Part shown: piece after piece, positions 54,588-56,489 of the stretch
Layout: every line of letters starts with the position of its first letter
Position numbering within the stretch: the stretch's first letter is position 1
NCBI GenBank assembly: GCA_010672585.1
Contig: JAAHGF010000029.1
Span: forward strand, 46,776-103,264
Length of the DNA stretch: 56,489 nucleotides
Direction: 5' to 3'
Source: Okeania sp. SIO1I7
GTDB lineage: Bacteria > Cyanobacteriota > Cyanobacteriia > Cyanobacteriales > Microcoleaceae
Made by a program: the position numbers and the translations under genes
The notes under the pieces: generated by a model
Told to the model about the DNA's origin: nothing
The model's database searches: none
Seen by the model: only the letters and a program-made list of their open reading frames with translations

Positions 54588-56489
54588 CTAACTTATTGCT
54601 CTTTCCCACCAAATATCAAATAATTCTTGATGATTAGTCACCCATTCTTCAGCATGACGACGAATATCTTCAGGTTTATTTTCCCCATTTTTAACTTTTT
54701 CCTGTTGAATATTAACATCCTCCATAGGAATCTCAATTTGTTCTAATAAACGTTGAGCAACTGGGTTAGCCTGCAAAAATTCCCTATTAGCTAATATCCG
54801 GATATTATCAATAGCAAAACCAAGATTTTTACCATCCCATGAAGTCTCTTCTTCCGTGAAATTTTCCATAGTTCCTAATAAGGATGTAAAAGGAACATTC
54901 AACCATTCTACATCTTCTCCTTCTCTTAAAATAGAGGCAGACCAATGGGGTTTCCAGGCAAAAAATAGAATTGGTTCTCCTTGACGATAACGAGCTACAG
55001 TGTCTGCTAATATCGCAGAATAATCTCCTCGAACTTGCTCAACAGTATCCTCAAGTCCGTAAACCTGTAAATGATGAGTGATAGTTTTTTCACATATCCA
55101 ACCAGAAGTACAACCAATTAAATTTGCCTTACCATCACCATCCGAATCAAAAAGTTTAGCAATTTCTGGGTCTTGAAGTTGTGATAAATTAGTAATGTTG
55201 TATTCCTCAGCAGTTTTTTTATCTATTTGATACCCCTGAGTAGAATTAGAAATCAGAGTTCCTAACCGTTCTAATTTTTCTTCCCCACCATTATCGTCGA
55301 AAAAACCTTGGTGGGCAACTTCCCAATGAGCTGTAGTAAAATCTAAATCTCCATTACTAAGAGCAATGTACATTGCTGCAAAATTCAGTTGTTTTTGATC
55401 TTTCACCTCATAGCCTAATTTTTCCAGTCCCATACTCACAATGTCTGTGATAAATACACTATAGGTTGACGAACTAGAAGCTGGATGAACTACTGTTCCT
55501 TTCCCTGGTAATGGTTCTTCTGTTAAGTTGGTATTTGTTTGAGACATTAATTGCCAACCTGTCACACCTACTAGCAAAGCAAGCACGATAGCTATCCCTA
55601 AAGTTATACCATTACGTTTGGAAGGCTTACGAGACCGCCACCATCCAATCAAACCTCGCTCTTGCCAAGAAAGAACATTTCCCTGACTAACAGATTGAGT
55701 GATACGGTCGAGCATCACTGCAATTAAAACAATACCCAAACCACCTACAGCAGCTAGTCCGACATTTAAACGACCCAGACCTTGCAATACCATTTGTCCT
55801 AATCCCTCTACCCCAATCATTGAGGTGACAACTGACATTGATAAGGCCAACAAAATTGCTTGATTTGTACCAGCCAGAATAGTAGGCAAAGCTAAAGGAA
55901 TTTGCACTTCTAATAAAACTTGTTGGCGAGTTGAGCCAAAAGCTAAAGCTGCTTCTACTGCTTCTGGAGATACTTGCCTAATGCCCAGATTTGTCAGACG
56001 AATTAGAGGGGGGACTGCAAAAACAAATGTGGCAATAATACCTGAAACTTCTCCAATGCCAAACAACATTACTACAGGTACTAGGTAGACGAAACTCGGA
56101 AGAGTTTGCATCGCATCTAGGAGAGGACGTAATATTTTGTTGAAGCGATCGCTAATGGCGCTAATAATACCTAGAGGAATACCCACTAACATACAAAATA
56201 TTACGGCAGTTAGAACTAGGGCCAGGGAAACCATTGCTGCTTCCCAAGCGCCACAAAAACCAATTATACAAAGAGCGATGATGCTGTAGATGGCTATTTT
56301 TCTTCCTGCTAATTGCCAGACCAGCAAAGCAATAATTATCAGAAAAATTAAGGGGGGAATAGCTAAAAAGCCAGATTTAATTATTTCCAGAGTATTTTTT
56401 ATGGGTAAGCTGATAGCTTGAAATAGGGGACGAAAGTTATCAACTAGAAAATTAACAGCAGTGTTAACCCATTCGTCTAGGGGTAAAGT
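54588..56489 (-). CDS. Betaine/proline-type ABC permease-substrate-binding fusion (copy 2; N-terminus beyond window)
   Basis: The frame is open to the window edge, corresponding to position 54025 in copy 1, so about 29 N-terminal residues are outside. From the edge to about 55630 the DNA equals copy 1 with one mismatch noticed (55649 versus 53185), hence the permease parts are practically identical proteins. The substrate-binding halves differ clearly (for example AHWEVAHQGFF, GCTSGWICEK and FFAWKPHWSA), though every cage aromatic is kept. This points to a tandem duplication whose permease part was recently copied or converted while the binding domains diverged, possibly for different ligands. 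Stop at 54588. Confidence 0.9.
   Translation of the reverse strand, partial: TLPLDEWVNTAVNFLVDNFRPLFQAISLPIKNTLEIIKSGFLAIPPLIFLIIIALLVWQLAGRKIAIYSIIALCIIGFCGAWEAAMVSLALVLTAVIFCMLVGIPLGIISAISDRFNKILRPLLDAMQTLPSFVYLVPVVMLFGIGEVSGIIATFVFAVPPLIRLTNLGIRQVSPEAVEAALAFGSTRQQVLLEVQIPLALPTILAGTNQAILLALSMSVVTSMIGVEGLGQMVLQGLGRLNVGLAAVGGLGIVLIAVMLDRITQSVSQGNVLSWQERGLIGWWRSRKPSKRNGITLGIAIVLALLVGVTGWQLMSQTNTNLTEEPLPGKGTVVHPASSSSTYSVFITDIVSMGLEKLGYEVKDQKQLNFAAMYIALSNGDLDFTTAHWEVAHQGFFDDNGGEEKLERLGTLISNSTQGYQIDKKTAEEYNITNLSQLQDPEIAKLFDSDGDGKANLIGCTSGWICEKTITHHLQVYGLEDTVEQVRGDYSAILADTVARYRQGEPILFFAWKPHWSASILREGEDVEWLNVPFTSLLGTMENFTEEETSWDGKNLGFAIDNIRILANREFLQANPVAQRLLEQIEIPMEDVNIQQEKVKNGENKPEDIRRHAEEWVTNHQELFDIWWERAIS

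Overview
The window comes from a cyanobacterium, most likely a low-GC, repeat-rich filamentous marine form of the Trichodesmium/Okeania/Lyngbya type. The evidence is a phycobilisome gene set (nblA, a cpcS/cpeS-type lyase, a truncated CpcG/CpcL-type linker), the KaiC-interacting kinase gene sasA, many GCGATCGC (HIP1) octamers, XisH/XisI, Uma2 and DUF1822 families, a CHAT-STAND-WD40 giant protein, and long AT-rich intergenic stretches full of short inverted repeats. The genus is an inference. I saw no rRNA, tRNA or CRISPR array.

Layout. 1-5 kb: end of a secreted SBBP/cadherin/RTX protein, an aldose-1-epimerase-like protein and sasA (reverse). 4.5-9.1 kb: a DUF2079 membrane protein, then a small accessory locus that looks like a toxin/immunity cassette with a decayed second copy of the putative immunity gene. 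9.4-15.5 kb: small hypotheticals, nblA, a TPR protein, a lipase, a seven-repeat FG-GAP/PEP-CTERM protein and a Uma2 remnant. 15.7-22.3 kb: priA and the manganese importer mntC-mntA-mntB. 22.9-30.7 kb: a dead parA, mutT, DUF760, a group 2 sigma factor, an Anbu proteasome-like peptidase and purB. 31-41.3 kb: an accessory island (HTH-DUF1822 protein, broken xisH with intact xisI, a 300-bp palindrome, a 5'-truncated tnpB, a 4.9-kb CHAT-STAND-WD40-PDZ gene lacking its 5' end, and a 5'-truncated CpcL-like linker). 41.5-51 kb: lgt, cobM, a TerB/Mo-nitro_C protein, a bestrophin remnant, a methyltransferase-HIT fusion, a pentapeptide-repeat protein and cpcS. 52-56.5 kb: two tandem betaine-type ABC permease-binding-protein fusions whose permease halves are nearly identical in DNA.

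How the genes connect. MntC/MntA/MntB form one importer, and MntC is a lipoprotein that Lgt in this window would modify. NblA, CpcS and the CpcL-like fragment belong to phycobilisome turnover, assembly and attachment. The most unusual part is the 31-41 kb island, where a caspase-like STAND protein with a PDZ domain set inside its WD40 region meets a TnpB gene end to end, both apparently truncated at the junction. Two copies of what look like TnpB-less IS605-type elements that keep a guide-RNA-like right end lie at 46 and 51 kb.

Repeats shape the window. At least three families of MITE-like elements with recognisable terminal inverted repeats, a palindromic family, and simple repeats occupy most intergenic gaps. 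They have broken or altered several genes (xisH, the mntA 3' end, the spacer between mntA and mntB). All calls come from reading the sequence and recalled family knowledge; no database search was run.
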